Assembly (NCBI RefSeq): GCF_932526225.1
Contig: NC_064045.1
Span: forward strand, 11,836,442-11,900,441
DNA from: Nematostella vectensis
Lineage: Eukaryota > Cnidaria > Anthozoa > Actiniaria > Edwardsiidae
Direction: 5' to 3'
Length of the DNA: 64,000 nt
Shown one piece after another: positions 41,301 through 53,258 of this stretch. The notes beneath the pieces were generated by a model. It was not told the DNA's origin and did not search any database. It saw nothing but the letters and a program-made list of their open reading frames with translations. Positions within the stretch are counted from its first letter, which is position 1. Every line of letters begins with the position of its first letter. A program made the translations under genes and the position numbers.

Positions 41301-44300
41301 ACGTGAAAGCAATGACGAATGAGTTGACAAGAATTGCGAATCTGCTTAACGTCTGTAATATACCCAGCCAGGAACCGATATTACGAGCCCGCTCTGCTAC
41401 GGGCCTGCGGGTAGTCACCACAAAGTTGATGGCGTCGATTCGAAGTTCCAGGATGTTGTTGAGTAATGCAAACAATGGGGCCAGCGGAAACGCGGCTACA
41501 AACATGGTTACGAAGCCAAACTGGAGAACTGCAATAGGTTAGACGATGAATAAAAAGCTATTGGCAAAAGCATATAACTTATCTCCCCCCCTCGGGGAGC
41601 TTAAACCCATGGATCCCCCCCCCCTAATATGTTTAATATATTGCCCCCCTCCTCCATCGGAATGGTGCGACCCTTCGAGAAATGCTTAATCCGTCATTGG
41701 TTACTTTCTTTTACGATGATTACAGTTTAAGGGAGGGAGGTTGTCTATAAGTAGAGATGTCCGCTTAGTAGAGTGTCAGTAAAAAGAGGCTAAACGCTCG
41801 CCGCACTTAGACAGGTTTAGACACATAACACGGTGCGGCGTTCAAGAGATCAAATGGCCATGCCTACGTTGAGATCTAGTTCAACTGCCTTTTCAACCGA
41901 GCAGCGATCTGTGTTTTTCCCCTCCCATTCCAGTTAGTTATATTGTTTCTTGTATAGTATTCTACTGAGTAACAGTGTGACGGGAGCCCAGGGTGGGGCG
42001 GTGACATGGTTGCCATGGTTACCGAGACCAGTAATACGGTTGCCATAATTACCGAGATCAGTAATATTGGGCACCCGCTCGTCAAGTCATTAAGTGTTGG
42101 TGAGTTTAACCGGGGGATGACTGTATAAAGGACTTCTTATTGATATAAGCATAAGTTAGACAGAAATGCGGACAGACGAACAGACAGAAAGACCGGACAG
42201 ACAGGCATGCAGGGACTAACAACTTCTGCTGTGACGTACCCATATCGTGGTACTCATAGAACATCCTAAAGTCTGGTTCCGGGTTAAGGAGGTAGTCCAA
42301 CTCCCAGCGATCCAGTTCCCCTGTTTCCAGAAGATTTCGTTGAGATCTGCGATTCCACCACCGCCATAAACATCTAAGGCAAAATGAAAGCATTAAAGAA
42401 TTGAAAGAATAAAAAGGTTTGATATATAGACATATTGGTGATAATTAACATGGTAATGAAGATGATAGCGATTAATGGTAAAGCTTATGATGAATGAGGT
42501 AGCTTTACGTAGATGTGTTTTACTAGTGATGATTACAATGATTATGATGACGATTCTAATCTAACCGCGATCAAGATGATTAAAAACAAATTAATGTTTA
42601 TGGTGGTGGCAGTGGAAAGATAGTGGCATTATTAATTCCGGTGATGCTGATGACGATGACGACGACGATGCTGATGACGACGACGTTGATAAGGATAACA
42701 ATGAGGATGATGATGAGAGGATGGTGGTAAAGATCATGATGATTTCTATGACGAGCAGAAGAATAGATAGTTACTGTATGGCGAGTTTTAATCATTTATG
42801 ATAAAAATTATGCAGTGCCTTATGAACATCAAATAAATAAAAACAAGAGAGAAAGTAAAACATATTCAGGTTTAAAATACCTTTAATATACCAGAATTCA
42901 GCCATTTATACCTTATCGACGAAAACCTGCAGGTCACGTCAACGAAACACTGGGGGTCACGTCAACGAAATACTGCGGGTCACGTCCACAAGAAACAGTG
43001 GGTCACGTCAACGAAACACTGTGGGTCACGTCAACGAAACACTGTGGGTCACTTCAACGAAACACTGTGGGTCACGTCAACGAAACACTGTGGGTCACGT
43101 CAACGAAACACTGTGGGTCACGTCAAGGAAACACTGCGGGTCACTTCAACGAAACACTGTGGGTCACGTCAACGAAACACTGTAGGTCATGCCAACGAAA
43201 CACTGTGGGTCACGTCAACGAAACACTGTAGGTCATGTCAACGAAACACTGCGGGTCACTTCAACGAAACACTGTGGGTCACGTCAACGAAACACTGCGG
43301 GTCACGTCAACTAAAAACGATGTGGGTCACGTCAACGTAATACTGCGGGTCGCGTCAACGAAACACTTCGGATTACGACACAAGGGTTCTCGAGTGCAAC
43401 CTTATTTGAAATAGGTGTAAGTACTTACGGTAATACAATCTTTATGATGAGTGAAATGGCCTGCTTCCCTCCAAGAATAATAGCCAGCTGAATGCACAAC
43501 TCGATCAGACATCCCGAAGGGTCACACCCCTCAAGCCGGCCTCCCCCTATCCGAGTGTACCTTCCGGGCACGCCAACGATCATGGCACTCTTAAAGAACG
43601 CGATATAAAACAACGACGAGTACATATTGACGGACTGAAACAAAAACATCTTGAAGGTCAGTGCGTCCGTGTACTGCGTCCTAGTGCGCGGGTTTTCCCA
43701 GTTGGTGAGAAAGACCGCGATATAGTTGTACACATAGCTTAGAATGGTTATTGCGACCAAGTTGATAGTGGACGCAGTTATTGAGGTAATGACTCGCGCG
43801 CCTCGGCGGACATCCTCGCGAGGGTACGAGTGTAACGCGGCAGACATTGCAGCTCTGTAGACGATGACCCCTACGACTGCAGCAATAACAAGCAGGATCA
43901 TCAGGAGAACGACCACAAATGCACACGTCTGTTTGATCAATTGCTTCGCGTAGGGGACAAAAGGCTCCAAGATACCAGTGATTGGATTGGGTCGGCGCTC
44001 TTTCACCGCTTCCACAAATTGTGGTCTCGCAGGCTCCAATTCCTCGTCGAAGTCAAGCATGTCCCACTCGAAGGCGAGGCTGGTCTGCTGGCGTTTCCAG
44101 ACCTCCAAGAAGAGCGAGGACCACAAGGCCATGAAGGCAGCGAAGAAGACTGTCCCCTCGTGGTCGAATAAGTGTGTGATCTTGGAGTATCTGCAGCTCG
44201 TGTGAAGCGACCAGTAACTGCAGTCGACGTCGCAGAGAGGACACATGTAAAATAGTTTCTCGTTTGCCTTATCGCAGATTTCTTTCGCAGGAACAAAGCT

Positions 44301-47078
44301 TTCGATACTCGCTAGACCGCCTATAAAACAAAACAAGCCAACCAAAGCAGCAATAACGAGCATCAGGTTGTAAGTCCCTAACCACGCAAAGTAGAACCCG
44401 ACGCGCGTTCCAAAGTAACTCTTGATTTCATTCAGCGGCTGGAAGCGATACCATTGGCGGAACGACGCCCACGAGTACTGTAAATACTCCCGATGATTTG
44501 CCGAAGAGTCGGTAGGGTACGAGGTCGATAATCCTTCGTGAAGCGGATACGCAGCCCCGTAGACTCCTCGATGAAGCAAACGGTCGATTCCAAAATCGTC
44601 TGGCTCCGATGAAAACCGGCACAATCTTAGAATCCGAGCAACGATTCGACTCCGATCAAGATCCGAAAAGAACTTATCCTTGTCGGATATGAGAAATGAG
44701 TCTTTTTTGTCGCGAGAGAATAATCCGTGTACGAAGCGCTTCTCCTTTGTGATGCCACACGAAGGTGGGTCGAAAATCTTCGACCAATTAGAAATGAGTT
44801 CCGGGATTTTATCGAATCCCTGTGCCGCTGGAGGTGGGCTCGCCTCACGTAGTGGAAAACGAAGCAGCATCTTCTCTGCAAACCTCGTCAGGACGTCCCA
44901 AGGCGCGTGGATGAGAACAAAGACTTTGTTGACCTCCTAGGAATAAAAAGAGATAAATAACTCTAGAAAATAAAATAAGCTAAGAATGTTAGACCCGATT
45001 GATACGTCGATCATGTCATGCCAAACTTAATTATTTAGATTTGGGCAAACAGTTCAACATCTGGATCAAATAAGTTCTGCACGCCACGATATACCACAGG
45101 TAGCCCAAGCTCTGTCAATGAGTAATTGGAACCGAAAGCCTCATTGACCGTAAATAGAGACAACATATGGACTTTTTACTTTATGCTAGTATTCTTCCAT
45201 AAAAATGTTATAAATTTAATCCAATTAATTTGTAATAATTAATTTGGGGCCGCTTTAGCGGAAGAATACTTGCATAAAGTAACAACTTCAATGAGCAGGT
45301 CGGTTCAAATTACTAATTGATAGAGCCTGGGCTACCTGTGGATATAATCGGCACGGCGCTTAACGACATCCTCGGGAACCCAGGGCGTCGAGGTCAGTGG
45401 GAGGCGCGAGAACGAGGCGGCGGAGGGGACGGGATCGTTCGTCCTCGTTCTCTGGCGTCGTTGGGTTCCCGAGGATGGGAAACGGATACGTCAGTTTTTT
45501 CTGGGCCGGCTTCTAAGAAAGCAGATTAACGCTAACCCAGGGATGAATGTCCCTTTTATCCAATCGTATGTCGAGTTACCCGTATTTTTGCTTGGTTAGC
45601 GCTAACCTGCTTTCCAGGAATCGGCCCATGGCAAAAGCATTGTGCCGAATGTGTGTGTTTTTTGGTCTACACAAATAGACAGTCTGGCCGCCTATAAAGT
45701 CGGGCGCTTCCTTTGTTCTGTCGTGAGAATCGCGCCGGAAGGAATTCTTGTAGGAAGTGTAGAGCAGCCGGTAAAACACTGAATCTCCAAGCATGGCTAT
45801 TTGGCTTCATCACACAGCTTCAGAGATGGCGGTCTCAAAGTGAACCATGCGATCGTTAGACCCGATTCGGCACAGCACTCCAGCACGGCTAAACTTTTGA
45901 TATGAATTTTCGAATACCATATTTATTTTGATGTTGTGCAGCAGTGAAACTCCACATAAACTTAGCTTTGACTACTCGCAACGGTTAAGCGCGATTCATT
46001 TAGTGCGACGTCTGAGTTATACAATTATATTTGGCACGGCAGGAGCGGGACGTAAAATCAGGCCTTGAACGTGAAGGCATAATCGCACTTGGGCCGCATT
46101 CTCGGGTAAAAAGCACTGCCCGATATCAAACTCGAAACTGGAATGTAGTCCAATAGCAAAAAAATAACAGTAACTCAGGCAGTCTTTAAATTCATTCTCA
46201 GGCTCATTAAGAAATGTTTCATTTCGGTGAAATGCTACAGTTAATTTACCCTGGGTATCAATGGTCGCTCAAATCGTTGTCGCCGCGAAGCTCGGAGCCT
46301 CTGGTACCCAGGGTACAGATAATTTAAATATTTTCCAGTTTAAACCCGCAAAGTTAATTATTCTTCTGACAGCTGTCATAAGAAACCCTGACATTCGGCT
46401 AAGCTTTATTCCCCCCTTCACTATTTGGTTCGTTTTAACGAACCGAAGTTTTGTCGAATCAATGTGAGATTTCGGGGTAGTAACACATGGTCTCGTGTTA
46501 TTTTGCTCGACAGAGGAGATCCGAGAGGTTTTCCCAAATTCTGGAGCCTTAGAAAATTTTGAAGAGCTGACGTCCATGTCAAAACATAAACAAATTAAAT
46601 TATTTACAAATCACAACAAAAATATGCTCACCTCGTTCAAATCAGAATCAGTGTGCTGAAGCAGTAAGCCTTCTTTTATCAAGTGTTCTTCAAAATTCCG
46701 TCGCATTTCCGCCTTTTCTTCTTCATCTCTTATTTCTTCCTCGTCTTTTCCTTTAGTTTCCTCGTAAACCATCACAAAGTCCACTATTTTTCCTTCGCTT
46801 ATGAGGTTACTATCTCCTGGTCTCGGTGGATTTGAGTTGCCATTTCTCGCGATATTTTCTCCTTTTTCGAGTAACTCTATTTCGTCCGCCATGTTTGTTG
46901 TTTTAGTGTCGAGGACTCTGGAATCTTCGATATTCTTCGGGACAACTGTTACCGCTCGTACAAAACTTCTATTGCGCTTTACTTTCTTGGCAAAATCTTC
47001 ACAGCTTCCCTCACATGCATCACTTAGAGGCACAATCACCGCTGGATTCTCCTGAGAAAAGAAAACACCGTTTTGCAT
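38232..47078 (-). CDS. ANO: Anoctamin (TMEM16 family) membrane protein
   Basis: Six exons in consistent phase: 46632-47078, 43429-44936, 42240-42373, 41285-41528, 40181-40330 and 38232-38541, giving about 930 aa. N-terminal cytosolic dimerisation region: VDFVMVYEE and [20 protein letters not shown]. Then membrane segments: a luminal Cys-rich loop ([22 protein letters not shown]), [106 protein letters not shown] and the ending YCRYKEY with [17 protein letters not shown] and WLVPDVP. Family members are calcium-activated chloride channels or lipid scramblases of plasma or intracellular membranes; which one applies here is not decidable. TM6 after GGKQ lacks the expected Asn and Glu. The N-terminal ATG is tentative: a splice-acceptor-like TTTTCTCAG lies just after it. 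Confidence 0.93.
38641..38769. mobile_element. Palindromic MITE family member, copy 1 (~128 bp)
   Basis: GGGGCCGGTTCCTAGAAAGC with AGGTTAGCGCCAACCCAGGG pairs with CCCTGGGTTAGCGTTAACC and TTTCTAGGAACTTGGCC. The centre has a conserved GATAAAAAAGGGCATTCAT block. Related copies are at 45502, 48133 and, more distantly, 59316. It lies in the last anoctamin intron. Confidence 0.85.
38800..40178 (-). repeat. 51-bp tandem array carrying copies of an anoctamin exon end and 5' splice site
   Basis: About 25 units of 51 bp (some shortened to ~30) fill the last intron next to the exon 40181-40330. On the minus strand a unit reads ATGACAACACGTACTGCAG followed by GTGAGTCACGCAATC and AAAGGCGTTACATC. The first part equals the last ~20 bases of the exon (NNTYC codons) and the second is its donor site. 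Of the units I could read, roughly 14 keep GT with a good donor context and 8-9 have lost it, mostly as CAGTTGAGT. A unique ~150-bp segment at 39235-39385 interrupts the array. Confidence 0.9.
40295..40440 (-). repeat. Duplicated acceptor side of the anoctamin penultimate exon
   Basis: GACCCGTCTGGGCTGTACGC with TACGGTATACACCAGCCTAG (40295-40345) recurs with few changes at 40380-40440. Both contain the exon start and an upstream pyrimidine tract ending in TAG, so a second potential 3' splice site lies about 80 bp upstream of the true one. Confidence 0.85.
42540..42725. repeat. GAT/GAC trinucleotide-rich microsatellite
   Basis: Degenerate GATGAC, GACGAC and GATGAT repeats in an anoctamin intron. 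No coding role. Confidence 0.85.
42930..43375. repeat. 23-bp minisatellite, about 19 copies, in an anoctamin intron
   Basis: The unit is near GGGTCACGTCAACGAAACACTGT. Variants alternate CACGTC/CACTTC/CATGTC and TGTGG/TGCGG/TGTAG. It occupies most of the left part of the intron 42374-43428. Open frames here (MGHVNETLW type) are artefacts. Confidence 0.95.
45089..45345. mobile_element. Inverted-repeat element, ~257 bp
   Basis: ATATACCACAGGTAGCCCAA with GCTCTGTCAATGAGTAATTG pairs with CAATTACTAATTGATAGAGC-type sequence and GGGCTACCTGTGGATATA at the right. Inner GTATTCTTCC/GGAAGAATAC pairs as well. Non-coding. Lies in the first anoctamin intron. Confidence 0.75.
45367..45477. mobile_element. Hairpin mini-element, ~110 bp
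   Basis: CATCCTCGGGAACCCAGGGC pairs with CGTTGGGTTCCCGAGGATG, and inner GCGAGAACGAGG pairs with CCTCGTTCTC. It is G+C-rich in AT-rich DNA and sits between two other palindromic elements. Confidence 0.7.
45502..45629. mobile_element. Palindromic MITE family member, copy 2
   Basis: CTGGGCCGGCTTCTAAGAAA through GCTAACCCAGGGATGAATG at the left, and GGTTAGCGCTAACCTGCTTT with CCAGGAATCGGCCCA at the right, match copies at 38641 and 48133. Confidence 0.85.
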
Positions 47079-48132
47079 TTTTTTTCTCGTAGAATTGCTT
47101 TCACATGGATAGTAAATTTGATTTCGCTTGGCGACACATTTTCCAAACTATAGCGTTAATGTTTGCCACGGTGGTAATGCAACAACCTGTTGTTTGTTAT
47201 AATTCCCGGGATGTTAGATAAATATTTAATGATACTGGCTTTGTTTTTTTTTTTTTTTCATTTCCTGCTAAAGCCCCCCCCCCCCCCCCCTAAAACTTGA
47301 ATACCAAAAGGTAGTTAGGAAGGCTTTGCTTTTTGCGCGAGACACATTAAAAAAAATAAGGTCATCGCTACAATCTTTACAGGTAATAAGATTTTCTTTT
47401 TATAATTAATAAATTATAATTTTCTCTTAGCTAGTCCTTTTCTTTTTATGTTGGAAAAAACTTATTGACTTTTGAGTACAAGGAAATAAAAGATGAATAA
47501 AAAACATCTAGACTATCGACGGAATTTGGTGTGCTGATGTGATCATCATATATCTATTCCAGTACTAAGTCCTAAAATCTATAAAAGAGGATTAGCAAAA
47601 ACGGTATCACAAGCAAATATCAAAATAGCAACATTGAAAAATCAAAAACGTAGAATTTAGTGTGGTAAAATAATTAAAACATCTGATAATATCATCAGTT
47701 AGATTGTGCTAAAGATATGTTATTTACCAGTCATATTTGTGGACCCCTCACGATTTCTTGGTATGTGACCAATTATCAGATAACGGTTGAACCTCTATAT
47801 AACGGACACCCTCGGAACCGTGAAAAGTGTCCGTTAAATAAAGGTTTCCAATTAATGGAGGTCGACTTTTTTAAACAAATTTGAGAGTGAACACTTTTTT
47901 TACTGACTTTCACTACCTTAAGAGCGCATAAAAAGGGTCTCCGTATACTCTTTGCGCAATTTTTCGTATTGCTCGAGACGCGATGGCAATGTACAAAACT
48001 ACAAAGCATTTTGCGCATATAAACTGAAACAAACAAAGGTGATGTACACGAAGTACACAAATAGAAGAAGTCAGTAGGTAGTGTAATAAGGCTTGCTTTC
48101 GTTAGTGCAAGAAACAGGAGGAATGATGTTGA
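47079..48132. other. AT-rich intergenic DNA with a poly-C run and pogo-like repeat ends
   Basis: Upstream flank of the anoctamin gene. It contains a C run near 47273-47290 and, at 47790-47870, CTCTATATAACGGACACCCT and GTGTCCGTTAAATAAAGG, words typical of worn pogo/Tigger-type transposon ends. No gene supported. Confidence 0.45.
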
Positions 48133-48256
48133 TCTGGGCCGGGTTAACGCTAACCCAGGGACGAATGCCCTTTTTATCCAATCAAATGTCAGGATGGCTG
48201 TATTTATCCTTGGTGTTAGCGCTAACCTGTTTTTTTTTTTTAGAAGCTGGCCCCAG
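48133..48256. mobile_element. Palindromic MITE family member, copy 3
   Basis: TCTGGGCCGGGTTAACGCTA with ACCCAGGGACGAATGCCC at the left, and GGTGTTAGCGCTAACCTG with AGAAGCTGGCCCCA at the right. A poly-T run has grown in the right arm. It is the same family as copies at 38641 and 45502. Confidence 0.85.
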
Positions 48257-48779
48257 GACTTTACCTTTACTTCTAACAAGGTATACACGTGATAAAAAGG
48301 GCGAGCTCGCAGGATATTGGGAATCCGCCAGGTCCTTAGGCACTCTTTGTACCATATATGGTAACAATTCTGTATTTCTTGTAACATTTAAAAGTGCGTT
48401 GTTCCTTCATACATAGATAGGCACGAATTTTTTAAACACCGTGTAGCTCTACTTATAGTAAAAGAAGCGGTTGATTTTATTAACGAGTACAGACCACGTG
48501 TGAAGTGTGCAGTGGTTGGTCAATACTTGAAAATGTAAACAATTTAAAGGAAAGCCTTGAATTGAATTAAATGATACAAAGCGAATGTTCTTTGCCATGA
48601 AACTAAGGGAACAGGTGGGAAAGATAAGTAGGTCAGGAAGGCTTTGGAGAAAAAAAAATTTCAATTTTTAATCAAAATTCCTAAACGTAAGTCAAGTAGC
48701 ATGGTTACGGTGTTCGCTGACTTGCATTAGCATAGGTAATCAGATTGCCAACCCAGCAGAGCTAAGGACCTCCTACTAG

Positions 48780-48925
48780 AGTGTGTATTGTCCTACGTGG
48801 AACGTTAATGCTACTACTAATAGTCAATGTTTCTACGTGGAACGTTAAAATGCTACTAGTAATAGTCAATGTTTCTACGTGGAACGTTAAAATGCTACTA
48901 GTAATAGTCAATGTTTCCTTATTAA
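48780..48925. repeat. Three tandem copies of a ~41-bp repeat
   Basis: The unit is near CTACTAGTAATAGTCAATGT and TTCTACGTGGAACGTTAAAATG. A related CCACGTGGAACGTTGATAAT word recurs in the same region at 49165 beside a second copy of ACAGACAGAAGACTCCTGTA (first at 48936), showing a wider duplication of this segment. Confidence 0.85.
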
Positions 48926-51393
48926 AAGAAGTTTACAGACAGAAGACTCCTGTAAGTTTACCAACTTAATGGATAGTCGAAGACAGATATCCATAGCTGT
49001 CAACTTGGACAGATATCTTGTAAAATCGGGTGAAATTCAGTGAATATGAGAGCCAATGCGGTTAAATACAGAGAATGTATGAACATTCTAACAAAAATTA
49101 GGCTTGTGCTGAGGTCCAAAATCTTGTGACACCCACCTAATGTGGGTGAGTTGATAACTATGGGCTGTCCACGTGGAACGTTGATAATAACAAAAGTCAA
49201 TGTTTTTTTTATTAAAAGAAAAGTGTACAGACAGAAGACTCCTGTAAGTTTACCCAACTTAATGAAAAGTTGAAGACAGATCATCTTAACCAATTTCCGA
49301 AACATGGTGCGATCCAATCAAAGTCGTTTTTTACTAATCCTTAAAACACTAAGTGAATCAATAAAAAACAAAAAATGAAATTAAGAATGTTTTTCCTCGG
49401 ATAAAGGTGAGTTAATATCTAGACATATATAGCTTACTACAATTAGTAAAATTTATTCCAATTTATTCCAATATAACCGGTCTTTATAGCAGTAAAGACT
49501 GCGATCCCTATTACCCTAGTTTATAGAATGTCATTTGCGCCAGCAATAAAGAAGAGACAGCTCCTCGTGCCCTTTATCTTGGTCAAATTATTGTAGATGT
49601 TCGCCATATTATGTAGCTTCTGCTAATGTGAGTGTCATCTCCTTTGTGCCTACAATCGAGTCAGATTCATTGACAATTTTATTGTTCTCGATGTGTCTTC
49701 AATAACGATTTTGTAAAATTCTGTAAATTGTATAGCATCGCAATAACTTTGATTGGCATAACACAGCTTGTTTGCTTACTTAGATTCATTATTCTGTAAA
49801 ATAAAGTTTCTAGGCAATGTATATCCTTAGTGGTTTATGTCGTTATGGATTTCCATGGCAAGATATAATAAAAAAAAGTCTCGTAATATGTAACAACGGT
49901 GTCCGCTGAATAAAGTTAAAGAATACAGAGAGATCGTTGAAGACAGAACTGTGAAAATGTTTCCGCTCCCAGTTAACAGAAGTGTTCGCTAAATGGAGGT
50001 ATCATTTACTGAGTTTAAGTGGCAAAAAAATCAGGACTTTAGATGGTGTTCGCTTATTAGGAGGTTGTCTGCTTAATAGCTGTTAATAGTGGTTCCACTG
50101 TATTTCTAATAGTTTGGAGAATCGGAATGCCAAGAAGTCCCAGTGGGGCAGAAGATCACACCCCTACAGCAGGTCAAGGAGACGTTCTATGAATAAATTA
50201 TTCTGGTACTAAAAAAGATCCAGCAGATAATAGAGTCAATGGTTAAATTTATAATTATATCCAAGGTGACATTTAGTACGGATTCCATTTGAGTAAATTA
50301 GGAATCATGCCCTATTTTTCAATTATCAAGGTTTCAAGAAGTTAAAAGCAAAGCAGACATATGTTTATTTTTATTTTCTTTGTTTTTCAGGTTTTGGCTT
50401 CTGATACTTTGGTTGAGATGAGGGGCAAATTATTGATTTTGTTCGGCAGGTTGGAGGGGGTTGCTATATAACAAGAATTTCAGAATGGTTGAAGGAGGTG
50501 GTGTATTATGTGGCTGTTGTTTTGTTATAGATAACTACAGTAGAACTCACCTAAATCTCTCCATAAAAAGTCTGATATGTACTGTATGTCCGACATCCCA
50601 GGTGCAAAATTTTGTGGGAAATTTGTCCAAGTGCCATTCCTTAGGGTGCAGGCCCGTGGCCTGGGGGGTTTGGGGGGTTTGGGAGAACCCCCCCCCCCCC
50701 CCTCCACTCGACTGGAAGGTGTGCTCTAATTAAGGAAAATTGACCACCACTACAGGGTAGGACTAGCTACCTAAGAGAAAATTTTCCACTTTATGGCTAA
50801 ACGAAGCCTCCGCTCAAAACCCTGCCTACGGGCCTGGGTTATCTCAAATTTGTCGTGAACCAGAAATAAATTGATTCAGCAAAAAAACCTACAAAGTGAA
50901 AAAAAATCCTAAAATTAATCTTGTGATTTCTAGATGTTATTTTTACCTTTATATCATTACTTTTTGTTTACTAAAGAGGGTATATGTTTTTCTCTACATG
51001 ACATACTTAATGGTTTCAATAAACATACTTTACAAAAAAAATATTTAGTTACTATTACTCAAAATAGTTTCCGTACTTTGACAAACAACATGTGATAATA
51101 ACATGAATTTATACTCTTTCAGGCTTTAAAGATATTAACAATGATAAGGAAAATACCCGAGCCATTAACACGCAAATTCTAAAACTTGCAATGTCCTTTA
51201 TACAAAAAAAAAATCATTAAGCTGAAACAAAATATAAATGGAAACATTAACAAAGATACAAATTATGCTGATATATTGGGTGACTTTTTCCGAAATAATT
51301 ATAAATAGGAATGGCTACAAAAATATAGCCCGACACTAGAGAACATACTGTATAAATCTATTCAGGCACTTTTCTTCCGTAAATAGTTATATC
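48926..51393. other. AT-rich intergenic DNA with worn repeats
   Basis: Contains GTGTCCGCTGAATAAAG, GTGTTCGCTAAATGGAGG and GTTCGCTTATTAGGAGG words at 49890-50060, which look like degraded pogo/Tigger-type ends, and a G/C homopolymer cluster at 50660-50705. No exon supported. Confidence 0.45.
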
Positions 51394-51520
51394 TTATGTG
51401 AAGTCGTAAGCTGATATTTGCATTGTTGTAATGAACACGACAGAGCAACCATCGAATTCGAATTTGACACATGCAAATTTCATGACAGCGAAACCAAAAA
51501 AGAAAAATATGCTGACATAC

Positions 51521-51630
51521 CTGAGTATGCTTAAAAAGTGAAACCTCGGAAGTGTTTTACACTCACGGCCCCAGAGAAGACACCACAAGATAACCACGCC
51601 GAGATGGATGGATTTCGCTGACAGTGACAA
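51521..51630 (-). CDS. Putative first coding exon with signal peptide, divergent from PTCD1
   Basis: The ATG at 51630 opens MSLSAKSIHLGVVILWCLLW then GRECKTLPRFHFLSIL, followed by a good donor (CTCAG then GTATGTC) at 51520. Residues 8-20 would form a signal peptide core with a cleavage site near Gly-Arg-Glu-Cys. The exon lies 269 bp from the PTCD1 start codon on the opposite strand, a common bidirectional promoter arrangement. No downstream exon was identified in the window's AT-rich DNA to the left, so this remains tentative. Confidence 0.4.
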
Positions 51631-51899
51631 GCAAACTCCGAAACCAGAATAAATTTAGTTCACCACAGGGACACCATCATTGGAAAACTGTGAAAAAAAA
51701 ACTAGATGGAGTACTACCATCTTGATCTTTGAAAATTGCTCTTTGCAAGATTTCCAGGATATCTTTTTTCAATTTAAACAAGTACTGCTTGTAAATGCTT
51801 TTTTAAAAGCTGAAATACAACATTTTACGGGATGCCTGTGCTTTTTGTTGCTATTACGAACAGCCAGTCAGCGGGTACACAACGAGACTCAGACTCAAG

Positions 51900-53226
51900 A
51901 TGGCTGCCTTGTTGAACATGAGTAAAGCAGCTTCAAAAGTTCTTTTGATTGGAAAAAACTCGCACTTGTTAACAAAGACGCAATATTTTTTTAGATATGA
52001 AAGTGTTATACATCAGAGGATGGGATATTCTAGTTTAAACCATGCGAGATTTGACAATTTGTACACACAACATGAGCCTATCCCTACAACTTCTCTACTA
52101 CAACCACACAATGAAACTTCTACTTTCAATTCGCGTTTTAGCACGTGGAGAGGAAATAAGAAAAATCTATTTGCCAATTCTTCCAGCATTGATCCAGATG
52201 ACCCAAAGAATGGTGCTTATGTCATTGAAGAAGGCAATGATGATGATGATTTTGATGATGATGATGTAGATAATGATGGCACAAAAGATTTTTTTAGAGA
52301 AAAAGACAAGCTTAAAAAGTTTACTAGTAAAAATATGTATAGTGAGAAAAGACCCAATCACAAAGCACAAAAGACTGTTGAGGGTAAAGTCAGATCGTCA
52401 CGATATGTGTTCAAAGATCTACATGATGGGGAGGAGGATTTCCGATGGGTAAGGAGGCAGGGCCAAGTGGTGAGGTCAAGACGAAAAGGAGAGTGGTATG
52501 CTAATCAAATGTCAAGATTAGCCAATCAGAATCAGGTATGTTGGTGATGATGATGGGGGTGATTATTGATGGCAATGTCATACCTGCCAACCCCCAGACT
52601 TTAAAAACCGAGTTTTTAGGGGGAGGGGAATGGGAACAGGATATATTCAATCGAAATATGGCGAAAACTTTGATCGTAATTTTCGAGATGTTCCCACACA
52701 AGAACTTTGGAGAACTTGCGGTAGTTCTGTGGTCTACAAGAAATGCCTGCAAAAGGCTCATTGATTATTTAGATCAAAAAAGCTGAAAAGGTCATAAACT
52801 TGGATACAAACTATTGCAGAACTTTGTGGGTAAAAAATCTAACTTCTACTTCAAAAACAAATCAACTGATTAAAAGTTTGTCATAAACCGAGAGATTTAA
52901 GGTAAGACCGGGCCGAAAGATTTGATAAAAAACCGGGAGTCTCCCGGTAAAACCGGGGGAGTTGGCAGGTATGCAATGTTAACATGGCTTTATGATGTTT
53001 ATCATGGAAATGATGATGATGGTGAAGTTGATGATGCTGGAGGTGATGATGGTGTTGGTGGTGATAATGATGATGATAGAGGCGATGATGGTGATGATGA
53101 TGAAGATGATGATAGAGGTAATGATGATGATGAAGATGATTGGGGTGGTGGTGGTGATAAGGCTAATGATACTGGTGATGGTGATGATTGTGATGGTGAT
53201 GATGATGATGGCGATGATGATGGTGT

Positions 53227-53258
<32 letters not shown>

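Noticed and set aside
42930-43375. CRISPR-like regular repeats (also considered at 23772, 38800 and 61790)
   Set aside because: Units are directly tandem with no unique spacers, and the setting is an animal genome.
45576-45794. 72-codon minus-strand frame starting [18 protein letters not shown]
   Set aside because: It runs into a palindromic MITE and lies in the first anoctamin intron; no domain or donor supports it.
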